Assembly (NCBI RefSeq): GCF_000429645.1
Contig: NZ_AUCG01000016.1
Coordinates: 186,001 to 250,000, forward strand
Source: Niveispirillum irakense DSM 11586
GTDB lineage: Bacteria; Pseudomonadota; Alphaproteobacteria; Azospirillales; Azospirillaceae
Direction: 5' to 3'
Length of the DNA stretch: 64,000 nucleotides
The translations under genes were made by a program, and so were the position numbers. Below the pieces are notes generated by a model. That model saw nothing but the letters and a program-made list of their open reading frames with translations, was not told the DNA's origin and ran no database searches. How positions within the stretch are numbered: the stretch's first letter is position 1; each line of letters begins with the position of its first letter. Below, in pieces: positions 55,283-64,000 of this stretch.

Positions 55283-57124
55283 ATGCGGCTTTCCCACCTG
55301 CTTCGTACCGGTGCCGCGATCGGCACCCTGTTCCTGCTGACCGCCTGCCAGCCTGACGGTCAGAAGGACGCTGAAGCGACCGCCCCGGCCAAGCCGACGG
55401 TGGCGGATGCGGCCGCATTTGTGGAGCGGGCGGAAGCCGAACTGGGGGCGGCACGGGTGACGGCGAGCCGCCAGTCCTGGGTGATGAACACCTATATCAC
55501 CCCGGATACGCTGGCCCTGTCGTCAGCCGCCGGGGCGGAGTATAGCGCGCTGGTGGCCCGGCTGATCGCGGAGAGCAAGCAGTTTGTCGGGCTGGACCTG
55601 CCCGCCGATGTGGCGCGCAAGCTGGCCCTGCTGCGCAATGAAACGGCCCTGCCGTCGCCCGCTGATCCGGCCCTGAACAAGGAATTGTCGGAACTGGATG
55701 CCAAGCTGGGCGAGCTTTATGCCACCGGCAAGGTGTGCCGCGAGAATGGCAGTGACTGCCTGACGCTGGACGAGATCGACGATGTGTTCCGCACGTCGCG
55801 CGATGAGAAGGAGTTGAAGCGGCTCTGGACCGGCTGGCACAATGTCGCCCAGCCGATGCGCCCGATCTATCAGCGCGAGGCGGAGATCGCGAATATCGGC
55901 GCCAAGGAACTGGGCATGCCGGATGCCGGCACCCTGTGGCGCTCCGGCTATGACATGACGGCCGACCAGTTTGAGGCGGAAACCGACCGGCTGTGGGACC
56001 AGGTGAAGCCGCTCTATACCAGCCTGCACTGCTATGCCCGCACCAAGCTGGGCGAGACATACGGCACCGATGTGGTCCCGCAGGACAAGCCGATCCCGGC
56101 CCATCTGCTGGGCAATATGTGGGCGCAGGAATGGGGCAACATCTATGACATCGTGGCGCCCAAGCAGGCGACGCAGAATGTCGATGTCACGGCCCTGCTG
56201 ACCAAGGCTGATTACGACCCGATCAAGATGACGAAGTCCGCCGAGGGCTTCTTCACCGGGCTGGGCTTCGAGCCGATGCCGCAGACCTTCTGGGAACGCT
56301 CCATGCTGACGCGCCCGAAGGATCGGGAAGTCGTCTGCCATGCCAGCGCCTGGGATATCGACGACAAGGATGATATCCGCATCAAGATGTGCATGCGGGT
56401 CAATGGCGACGATTTCCAGACCATCCATCACGAGATGGGGCACAATATCTATCAGCGCGCCTACAAGGCGCAGTCGACCCTGTTCCGCAATGGCGCCAAT
56501 GACGGCTTCCATGAAGCCATCGGCGATTTCATCGCGCTGTCGGTGACGCCGGGCTATCTGGTGAAGCTGGGCCTGCTGGATAAGGAACCCTCCACCGAGG
56601 GGGATACCGGCCTGCTGCTGCAACAGGCGCTGGACAAGGTGGCCTTCCTGCCCTTTGGCCTGCTGATCGACAAATGGCGCTGGGACGTGTTCAACGGCAA
56701 GATCAAGCCGGAGGATTACAACAAGGCCTGGTGGGATCTGCGCACGAAGTATCAGGGCGTCGCCGCGCCGGTGGAACGTACCGAGGCGGATTTTGACCCC
56801 GGTGCCAAGAACCATGTCGCCACCAGCGTGCCCTATGTCCGCTATTTCCTGGCCCGTATCCTGCAGTTCCAGTTCCATCAGGCAGCCTGCCAGCAGGCCG
56901 GCTATACGGGGCCGCTGCACCGCTGCTCCATCGCCGGCAATGCGGAAGTGGGCAAGCGCTTCAATGCCATGATGGAAATGGGCGCCTCCAAGCCCTGGCC
57001 GGAAGCGCTGAAGGCCTTCACCGGCAGTGAGCAGATGGATGCCGGCGCCATGCTGGCCTATTTCGCCCCGCTGAAGGACTGGCTGGATAAGCAGAACGAA
57101 GGCAAGAGCTGCGGCTGGCAATAA
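55283..57124 (+). CDS. M2-family peptidyl-dipeptidase (ACE-like) lipoprotein
   Basis: The 613-residue product begins with a lipoprotein signal: LFLLTAC with Cys22 followed by Gln, which predicts the outer membrane. The rest is an all-helical M2 peptidase. The zinc site is HEMGH (His383, His387) with the third ligand Glu411 in GFHEAIGD, numbering that happens to match the human testis enzyme. ACE-type enzymes remove C-terminal dipeptides from peptides and depend on zinc. Cys pairs (CRENGSDC) may form disulfides. AAGGA precedes the ATG. It sits between oppB and oppC on the same strand, so a peptide-uptake role is very likely. Confidence 0.92.
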   Translation: MRLSHLLRTGAAIGTLFLLTACQPDGQKDAEATAPAKPTVADAAAFVERAEAELGAARVTASRQSWVMNTYITPDTLALSSAAGAEYSALVARLIAESKQFVGLDLPADVARKLALLRNETALPSPADPALNKELSELDAKLGELYATGKVCRENGSDCLTLDEIDDVFRTSRDEKELKRLWTGWHNVAQPMRPIYQREAEIANIGAKELGMPDAGTLWRSGYDMTADQFEAETDRLWDQVKPLYTSLHCYARTKLGETYGTDVVPQDKPIPAHLLGNMWAQEWGNIYDIVAPKQATQNVDVTALLTKADYDPIKMTKSAEGFFTGLGFEPMPQTFWERSMLTRPKDREVVCHASAWDIDDKDDIRIKMCMRVNGDDFQTIHHEMGHNIYQRAYKAQSTLFRNGANDGFHEAIGDFIALSVTPGYLVKLGLLDKEPSTEGDTGLLLQQALDKVAFLPFGLLIDKWRWDVFNGKIKPEDYNKAWWDLRTKYQGVAAPVERTEADFDPGAKNHVATSVPYVRYFLARILQFQFHQAACQQAGYTGPLHRCSIAGNAEVGKRFNAMMEMGASKPWPEALKAFTGSEQMDAGAMLAYFAPLKDWLDKQNEGKSCGWQ

Positions 57125-57224
57125 GCAGCCTTCGGTGCCGGGGGCTTCCGGCACCAGAGTTTGAGTTGAGATAGTTTGCGTCACCCCCACGGGCTGTTGC
57201 CCGGCTGATGGAAGAGTTGAGACG

Positions 57225-58139
57225 ATGGTGAAGGACGTCACCGGGTCCGGCGCCCGATCAAAGCTGATCGAGAAAGCCGCCGAGGAGGTACAGGGCCGGT
57301 CGCTGTGGCAGGATGCAAGGCGCCGCCTGTTTGCCAACAAGATGGCCGTCGCCAGCATGATCGTGCTGGGGATCATTGCATTGATGGCGATTTTCGCCGA
57401 CCTGCTGTCCCCGCACGCCTATGACGAGGTCTATTGGGACTATATCGGTGTGGGACCGACGCTGGAGAACAGCCACTGGTTCGGCACCGATGCCAATGGC
57501 CGTGACCTGTTCATCCGCACCCTTTATGGCGCCAAGGTATCGTTGATGGTCGGCATCGTCACCACGCTGGTGGCGCTGATCATCGGCGTGGTCTATGGCG
57601 CCATCGCCGGCTATTTCGGCGGGCGGATCGACACGATCATGATGCGCATCGTCGACGTGCTGTACTCCATGCCGCTGATGTTCTTCATCATCATCCTGGT
57701 GGTGGTGTTCGGGCGTCACATCGTGCTGGTCTTTGTCGCCATCGGCTGTGTGGAATGGCTGACCATGGCGCGTATCGTGCGCGGCCAGACCATGTCGGTG
57801 AAGCGCAAGGAATTCATCGAGGCGGCGCGGGCGTCAGGGGTTTCCACCCCCAACATCATCCGCCGCCACATCATCCCCAATGTCATCGGGCCGGTGATCG
57901 TGTTCGTCACGCTGATGGTGCCGGTGGTGATCCTTGTGGAAAGCTTCCTGTCCTTCCTGGGTCTGGGCGTGCAGGAGCCGATGACGAGCTGGGGGGTGCT
58001 GATCTCCGAAGGGGCAGCGCAGATGGAAAATGCCCCGCATATGTTGATCTTCCCGGCCGTCTTCCTGGCGGTGACGCTGTTCTGCTTCAATTTCATCGGT
58101 GACGGTCTGCGCGACGCGCTGGACCCGAAGGACCGCTAA
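57225..58139 (+). CDS. oppC: Oligopeptide ABC transporter permease OppC
   Basis: The 304-residue product has a cytoplasmic N-terminal arm and then membrane helices. HWFGTDANGRDLFIRTLYGAKVSLMVG is the family block after the first helix, and the EAA loop is EFIEAARASGVSTPNIIRRHIIPN. It is the second channel subunit. It begins 100 bases after the peptidase gene, the largest gap in the unit. The last 12 bases before oppD hold its likely ribosome site. Confidence 0.93.
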   Translation: MVKDVTGSGARSKLIEKAAEEVQGRSLWQDARRRLFANKMAVASMIVLGIIALMAIFADLLSPHAYDEVYWDYIGVGPTLENSHWFGTDANGRDLFIRTLYGAKVSLMVGIVTTLVALIIGVVYGAIAGYFGGRIDTIMMRIVDVLYSMPLMFFIIILVVVFGRHIVLVFVAIGCVEWLTMARIVRGQTMSVKRKEFIEAARASGVSTPNIIRRHIIPNVIGPVIVFVTLMVPVVILVESFLSFLGLGVQEPMTSWGVLISEGAAQMENAPHMLIFPAVFLAVTLFCFNFIGDGLRDALDPKDR

Positions 58140-58151
58140 GGGGCGCCGGAT

Positions 58152-59201
58152 ATGACCGCAGTATTGGAAGTCCGCGACCTGAAGGTTCGCTTCGCCACGC
58201 CGGATGGCGAGGTCTCCGCCGTCAATGGCGTGTCCTTCGACGTGAATGAGGGCGAGTGCGTCGGCATTGTCGGTGAAAGCGGATCGGGCAAGAGCCAGCT
58301 TTTCATGTCCGTCATGGGCCTTCTGGCCAAGAATGGCCGCACGCTGGGGTCCGCCAAGTACCGGGGGACCGAACTGGTCGGCATGCCGGTGAAGGCGTTG
58401 AACAAGATCCGTGGCGACAAGATCGCCATGATCTTCCAGGACAGCATGACCGGCCTGACCCCGCATCTGCGCATCGGCAAGCAGATGACCGAGGTGCTGG
58501 TCCAGCACAAGGGCATGAGCGAGGCCGATGCCCGCAAGCGCGCCCTGGAAATGCTGAACCTGGTGCGCATCCCGGAAGCCGGCCGCCGCCTGGCCCAGTA
58601 TCCGCATGAATTGTCCGGCGGCATGCGCCAGCGCATCATGATCGCCATGGCGCTGCTGTGCGAGCCGGAACTGCTGATCGCGGACGAGCCGACGACGGCG
58701 CTGGACGTGACAGTACAGGCCCAGATCCTGGACCTGATGGCCGACCTGAAAACCGTCACCAAGGCCGCCATCGTGCTGATCACCCATGATCTGGGCACGG
58801 TTGCCGGCCTGTGCGACAAGGTGCAGGTCATGTATGGCGGCCGGTTCATGGAAACCGGTACGGTGCAGGAAATTTTCTACAAGCCGGCCCATCCCTATAC
58901 GGCCGGCCTGCTGGCCTCCATGCCGCGCCTGACGGAAGAACGGCAGGAAAAGCTCTACGCCATCCCCGGCCAGCCGCCGAACCTGCAGCGCCTGCCCAAG
59001 GCCTGCCCGTTCCAGGAACGCTGCACCTATGTGCATGACCGCTGCATCGACGAACTGCCAGTGCTGCGCCAAGTGGGCGATGCCAACGCCACCCTGACCG
59101 GCCATACCAAGGCCTGCCATCTGGTCAGCCTTCAGAATCCCGTCAGCGCCCCCCACGCCCCGTCCATCAATGTGGCCGCCGACGAAGCCCGGAGCGCCTG
59201 A
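58152..59201 (+). CDS. oppD: Oligopeptide ABC transporter ATPase OppD
   Basis: The 349-residue product has Walker A GESGSGKSQ, the signature LSGGMRQRI and Walker B LLIADEPTTALDV. The C-terminal oligo_HPY extension carries a Cys cluster (ACPFQERCTYVHDRC and a later Cys in TKACHL), typical of OppD proteins that bind a metal or Fe-S centre. With OppF it powers peptide import. Its stop is followed after one base by the oppF start. Confidence 0.95.
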   Translation: MTAVLEVRDLKVRFATPDGEVSAVNGVSFDVNEGECVGIVGESGSGKSQLFMSVMGLLAKNGRTLGSAKYRGTELVGMPVKALNKIRGDKIAMIFQDSMTGLTPHLRIGKQMTEVLVQHKGMSEADARKRALEMLNLVRIPEAGRRLAQYPHELSGGMRQRIMIAMALLCEPELLIADEPTTALDVTVQAQILDLMADLKTVTKAAIVLITHDLGTVAGLCDKVQVMYGGRFMETGTVQEIFYKPAHPYTAGLLASMPRLTEERQEKLYAIPGQPPNLQRLPKACPFQERCTYVHDRCIDELPVLRQVGDANATLTGHTKACHLVSLQNPVSAPHAPSINVAADEARSA

Positions 59202-59202
59202 T

Positions 59203-60204
<1,002 letters not shown>

Positions 60205-60231
60205 AAACCTTCATTTTCATGCTGCTCAATA

Positions 60232-60267
60232 AAAACCCGGCGCCTTAACAAGCGCCGGGTTTTCTTT
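60232..60267 (+). terminator. Terminator of the opp operon
   Basis: AAAACCCGGCGC (60232-60243) pairs with GCGCCGGGTTTT (60252-60263), followed by TCTTTT. Confidence 0.92.
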
Positions 60268-60549
60268 TGGAAATAAACTTTAGGATATATAAAACCATCT
60301 CCATTCATTTGAGAAGAAGACAATACAGTACTGGTATTATTAATATAAAAATTGCCTATATAGCAGGCAATTTCCATTGGTTTTGTTTTGTATGATACAA
60401 AAATAATGCACGATACGAATGTCGGGATTGCAATATAAAATTATATCCATTCGATAATGGAAAGGTTTGGTTAAGGAACATTTGAAAGCATGAGAAGTGT
60501 TCGAGCCAAATGCTCGACAGCTTCCCTTGCCAGCTCATGAGGTTCCAGC
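60268..60549. other. AT-rich gene-free region before the chemoreceptor
   Basis: About 280 bases, more AT-rich than the surroundings, hold no gene. The promoter of the chemoreceptor is expected here. No sigma-28-type box with the correct spacing was found. Confidence 0.4.
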
Positions 60550-62538
60550 ATGTCACCCAGATCGCCCGGGTTTCTCAACGTCAGCCTGTCCGGGCGGATC
60601 GTCGCCCTCTCCATCCTGTCGATGGCTTTCCTGGCGGCCGCGCTGTTTTTCACCAGCAATAAACTGGTGGATGACTATGCCCGCGCGGCCGGTGCGGAAC
60701 AGCAGGACCAGGCGATGCGGGTAGCGTGGCAGGTGCTGGAGACTGTGGGGAAGACCTATCGCCAGGAGGGCGGTACGCTTTATGCCGCTGACACGGCGCT
60801 CAACAATTTCTTCGATCCTGTCGACACGGTCAGCCGCATCGCCGGCAGCACGGCGACAATCTTCATTGTCGACAAGGGCGAAGCGACACGCATCGCCACC
60901 AATGTCAAAAAGCCCGACGGCAGCCGTGCTGTCGGCACCAATCTGGCCCGCAACGCCGCTTTTGAAGCGGTCGTGACCCAGGGCAAAGCCTATCGCGGCG
61001 AGGCTGACATCCTCGGCACCACCTATCTCACCGCCTATGATCCGATCAAGGATGCCCAGGGCAAGGTGGTGGGTGTTCTCTATACCGGTGTCCAGAAGGA
61101 CCGCTTCATGGCCCCGGTGGAGCAGTTGCAGAATACCCTGCTGCTGATTTCGGCCGGCATCACACTGGCGCTGGGTATCCTGTGCTGGTGGCTGATGCGC
61201 CGCTGGGCCGCCCGCCCGCTGCATGCCCTGTCCGATCTGCTGGAGAAGCTGGCTGAAGGCGATGCCGATGCCGTGCCGCCCGCCAGCGGCACCCGCCAGG
61301 ACGAGATCGGGCGCATGCAGCGCGCCGCCATCACCCTGCGCGCCGCCGTGCTGGAGGCCTTCCGGCTGAAGCAGATGGTGGAGGATATGCCCCTGAACGT
61401 CATGCTGGCAGATGCCGCGCAGGATTTCCGCATCGTCTATGCCAACCGTGCCACGCTTACGGCATTGCCAAGCATTGCCGCCTCGCTGCCCGGCGGCGTG
61501 ACCGATCCCGTCGGGCACCCGCTCAATATCTTCCAGAAGGAAAAGGGAGAGATTGGCAGCATCATAGCGCATCCGGAAAAACTGCCCTGGCGTGGCCATA
61601 TCCAGGTCGGGGAGGAGCGGGTAGATGTGCGCATCGCTGCGGTTCGTGACAATAAGGGCCGCTATATCGGCCCCATGCTGACCTGGACCCTGGTAACGGC
61701 GCAGGTTCGGCTGGCCGAGAATTTCGAGGCCAATGTCCATGCCCTTGCCGCCCGTGTGGATGAGGCATCAAAGCAAATGTTGGGAGCGGCCGACGCCATG
61801 CGCCGCACTGCCGTGGGAACCGGCGAGAAGTCGGAGCATGTGGCGGCCGTGTCCGGCCGCGCCACCGGCAATGTGCAGACGGTGGCTGCCGCCGCGGAGG
61901 AATTGGCCGCCAGCGTGGCCGAAGTGGACCGTCAGGTCGGCCAGTCAGCCAATGTCGCCGGGCGCGCCCGCCTGGAAGCGGATGAAACCGGCCACTCCAT
62001 GGCGGAACTGGCCGAAGCCGCTGCCCGCATTGGTCAGGTGGTGGAACTGATCAATGCCATCGCCGCCCAGACCAACCTGCTGGCGCTGAATGCCACGATC
62101 GAGGCGGCCCGCGCCGGGGAAGCCGGCAAGGGCTTCGCCGTTGTGGCATCGGAGGTGAAGACCCTGGCCACCCAAACGGCCAAGGCCACCGATGATATCC
62201 GCGAGCAGATTACCGCCATCCAGCAACGGACGGAAAAGGGCGTGCAGGCGATGAACCGGATCGGTGGCACGATCCGGGAGATCAGCGACGTGTCGGAGAT
62301 GATCCTGGCTGCCGTCTCCCAGCAGAGCCAGGCAACGCGGGAGATCGCCCGCAGTGCTGCCGAGGCCGCCCAGGACACCCAGGACGTTTCCGACACGATC
62401 CTGGAGGTAACCCAGGCCGCCAGCGAGGCCGGTGGTGCCGCCACCCAGGTGGAGGCCACTGCGGGCACCCTGGACAGCGATGCGGGCAAGCTGCGCCAAG
62501 CCATTGATGATTTCCTGGCCCGGCTGCGGGCGGTGTAA
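60550..62538 (+). CDS. Methyl-accepting chemotaxis protein with Cache, HAMP and PAS domains
   Basis: The 662-residue product has a first membrane helix (about 17-39) and a periplasmic Cache-type sensor with [20 protein letters not shown] and [17 protein letters not shown] second helix lies near 197-216, then a HAMP linker. A PAS-like domain ([22 protein letters not shown]) follows. The signalling coiled coil has its tip at [24 protein letters not shown]. It senses small ligands outside and perhaps redox or ligand signals inside, and signals to CheA. No CheR-binding pentapeptide is seen at the C-terminus. GAGG precedes the ATG. Confidence 0.93.
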   Translation: MSPRSPGFLNVSLSGRIVALSILSMAFLAAALFFTSNKLVDDYARAAGAEQQDQAMRVAWQVLETVGKTYRQEGGTLYAADTALNNFFDPVDTVSRIAGSTATIFIVDKGEATRIATNVKKPDGSRAVGTNLARNAAFEAVVTQGKAYRGEADILGTTYLTAYDPIKDAQGKVVGVLYTGVQKDRFMAPVEQLQNTLLLISAGITLALGILCWWLMRRWAARPLHALSDLLEKLAEGDADAVPPASGTRQDEIGRMQRAAITLRAAVLEAFRLKQMVEDMPLNVMLADAAQDFRIVYANRATLTALPSIAASLPGGVTDPVGHPLNIFQKEKGEIGSIIAHPEKLPWRGHIQVGEERVDVRIAAVRDNKGRYIGPMLTWTLVTAQVRLAENFEANVHALAARVDEASKQMLGAADAMRRTAVGTGEKSEHVAAVSGRATGNVQTVAAAAEELAASVAEVDRQVGQSANVAGRARLEADETGHSMAELAEAAARIGQVVELINAIAAQTNLLALNATIEAARAGEAGKGFAVVASEVKTLATQTAKATDDIREQITAIQQRTEKGVQAMNRIGGTIREISDVSEMILAAVSQQSQATREIARSAAEAAQDTQDVSDTILEVTQAASEAGGAATQVEATAGTLDSDAGKLRQAIDDFLARLRAV

Positions 62539-62562
62539 CCAGCCGGCTTGATCAAAGAATGG

Positions 62563-62592
62563 AAAAGGGGGAGGCCGGCACCTCCCCCTTTT
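62563..62592 (+). terminator. Terminator of the chemoreceptor gene
   Basis: AAAAGGGGGAGG (62563-62574) pairs perfectly with CCTCCCCCTTTT (62581-62592) across a six-base loop. Confidence 0.92.
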
Positions 62593-62647
62593 CACTTTGC
62601 GCATGTTATTGATCGGGCCGCACGCTCTTGCCCGCAGGGACGCCCCA

Positions 62648-63421
62648 ATGGCCCACAAGCTCCCCCTCTCCGCCTTCATCATCGCCCTGAACGAGGCCGA
62701 CCGGATCGGCCCCGTCATCCGCGCCGTGCGGGATTGGGTGGATGAGGTGGTGGTGATCGACAGCGGCAGTACCGACGGCACCCAAGCCCTGGCCGCCTCC
62801 CTCGGCGCGCGGGTCATCCATCATGACTGGCCGGGCTATGGGCAGCAGAAACGCTTCGGGGAGATGGAATGCCGGCATGACTGGCTGCTGAATATCGATG
62901 CGGATGAAGAGGCCGTGCCGGAACTGGAAGCGGAGGTGCGCGCCCTGTTCGCCACCGGTTCACCGCCGCTGCAAGGCTATCGCATCCAGACGGTGATGAC
63001 GCTGGACGGGCAGGCCCGGCCCCACCGGTTTGCCCCCCGGCATAATTACATCCGGCTTTATGATCGCCGCCACGGGCACTTTGCCGACAGCGAGACCCAT
63101 GATGCCGTGATCATGGAAAGCGGGGCGGTAGGGCAGATCAAGTCGATCATCATCCACCGCTCCATCCGGTCCCATGCCGACCTGATCAACAAACTGAACC
63201 GCTACAGCAGCGCCCAGGCGGCAGAGATCATTGCCAGGGGCAAGGCCAGGCGCTTTTCGGCCTTGCGGCTGATGGCGGAATTCCCGGTCAACCTGCTGCG
63301 TTACTTCTTTCTGAAAGGCTATTGGGTGTTTGGTCTGCAAGGGCTGGAAATCGCGGCCATCATCGCCTTTTTCCGCTTCGCGCGGATAGCCAAGGTCCGG
63401 GAAAATCTGCGTAAAGGATAG
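62648..63421 (+). CDS. Family-2 glycosyltransferase (WaaE/KdtX-like)
   Basis: The 257-residue product has the GT-A nucleotide-sugar fold: FIIALNEADRIGPVIRAV at the start, VVVIDSGSTDGTQ, and LLNIDADEEAVPELEAEV with the metal-binding DAD. It resembles WaaE/KdtX-type transferases that add hexose residues to the lipopolysaccharide core. A basic and hydrophobic tail (VNLLRYFFLKGYWVFGLQGLEIAAIIAFF) suggests membrane contact. The start at 62648 has CAGGGA upstream. The acceptor is not known. Confidence 0.87.
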   Translation: MAHKLPLSAFIIALNEADRIGPVIRAVRDWVDEVVVIDSGSTDGTQALAASLGARVIHHDWPGYGQQKRFGEMECRHDWLLNIDADEEAVPELEAEVRALFATGSPPLQGYRIQTVMTLDGQARPHRFAPRHNYIRLYDRRHGHFADSETHDAVIMESGAVGQIKSIIIHRSIRSHADLINKLNRYSSAQAAEIIARGKARRFSALRLMAEFPVNLLRYFFLKGYWVFGLQGLEIAAIIAFFRFARIAKVRENLRKG

Positions 63422-63582
63422 GCCGCAGAACTTTCTTCATAGCCCCCCTTGAACAGAGGAACGCGCATACCATCTCGTGATCCGATCCGGGCCCCTCTGG
63501 CAGCCGATGGCGTCGGCTGTGATGTCGGAACGCGAAATCCCTCCCGCTTAACGCCAAGCATTATGGATGGAAGCGCTCCCCC

Positions 63583-64000
63583 ATGGAGTTCCTGCTCACT
63601 TTCCTGTTCGATCCATTCATGGGCAAGCCCGTCTGGATCTGGCTCCTCTTCATCTCCATCGTCATTGCCCTGCTGATCTTCGATCTGGGCGTCTTGAACA
63701 AGAAGGATCATGAGATCGGCGTGAAGGAGAGCCTTGTCCTCTCCGCCTTCTATATCGGTATCGCCGTCCTGTATGGCGGCTGGGTCTGGTGGTATCTGGG
63801 TGCTGAACCGGGCGTCCAGTATTTCACCGGCTTCGCGCTGGAAAAGGCGCTGGCGCTGGACAATGTCTTCGTCATTTCGATGATTTTCAGCTATTTCGCC
63901 ATCCCCCGCCTGTATCAGCACCGCGTGCTGTTCTGGGGTATCCTGGGCGTGATCATCCTGCGCGGCATCATGATCGGCCTGGGCGCGGCCCTGGTCAGTG
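63583..64000 (+). CDS. TerC/Alx-family membrane protein (second, cut by window end)
   Basis: The first 139 codons encode FISIVIALLIFDLGVLNKKDHEIGVKES and ALEKALALDNVFVISMIFSYFAIPRLYQHRVLFW, the Alx-type TerC blocks with membrane Asp residues thought to carry manganese. The rest lies beyond the window. A CAGCCGA/TCGGCTG hairpin lies upstream, but not the consensus of the manganese (yybP-ykoY) riboswitch. It is a different subtype from the TerC protein at 42298-43035. Confidence 0.88.
   Translation, partial: MEFLLTFLFDPFMGKPVWIWLLFISIVIALLIFDLGVLNKKDHEIGVKESLVLSAFYIGIAVLYGGWVWWYLGAEPGVQYFTGFALEKALALDNVFVISMIFSYFAIPRLYQHRVLFWGILGVIILRGIMIGLGAALVS

Noticed and set aside
60400-60549. Possible sigma-28 promoter (TAAA ... 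CGATAA) before the chemoreceptor
   Set aside because: Spacing between the two parts is about ten bases, not the roughly 15 needed.

Overview
The window is a GC-rich, gene-dense stretch of chromosome from an alphaproteobacterium. I infer Rhodospirillales, probably Azospirillaceae-like, from the ChvG/ChvI pair, SapC and HugZ proteins, the TCA gene types, and Rhodospirillales-like mdh/sucCD genes. No rRNA, tRNA, CRISPR array or prophage was seen.

Layout. 0.1-8.2 kb: a periplasmic sugar-binding-type protein, then sucD-sucC and mdh, all on the minus strand. sucCD and mdh are separated by a plus-strand YceI / cytochrome b561 / YceI operon and by two paralogous small secreted proteins. 8.3-13.8 kb: chvG-chvI, a HugZ-type haem protein and pckA. 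13.8-17.1 kb: a RelE-type toxin-antitoxin pair, a MerR regulator divergent from a His-tailed CDF metal exporter with a clear MerR-type promoter, and an isolated trpB. 17.1-22.5 kb: a palindromic MITE-like element, a LysR regulator, a SapC protein and small metabolic genes. 22.5-42.1 kb: six OppA-type peptide-binding proteins, all on the minus strand. Between them lie a class A PBP, HemJ, a GlxA-type regulator with a divergent rhodanese, an NCS2 permease with an extra C-terminal domain, and an acetyl-CoA hydrolase/CoA-transferase. 42.3-48.5 kb: TerC, a ModE-type regulator, a DsbA-like thioredoxin, smc and a lipoprotein. 48.5-51.0 kb: a small accessory island holding an inverted repeat like Neisseria dRS3, a decayed brnT with intact brnA, an AT-rich Sel1-repeat gene and an IS5-type remnant. 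51.0-60.2 kb: acnA, then oppB, an ACE-like M2 metallopeptidase lipoprotein, oppC, oppD and oppF. 60.5-64 kb: a chemoreceptor, a family-2 glycosyltransferase and a second TerC gene cut by the window end.

How the genes may work together. The strongest theme is peptide use. A complete Opp membrane and ATPase set lacks its own binding protein and instead carries a predicted outer-membrane-facing peptidyl-dipeptidase. Six separate OppA-like receptors without permeases lie 12-38 kb away. I infer that these receptors may share this transporter and that the peptidase trims peptides before uptake. Several central-carbon genes (sucCD, mdh, pckA, CoA-transferase, acnA) are in the same window and could process the amino-acid and acetate carbon.
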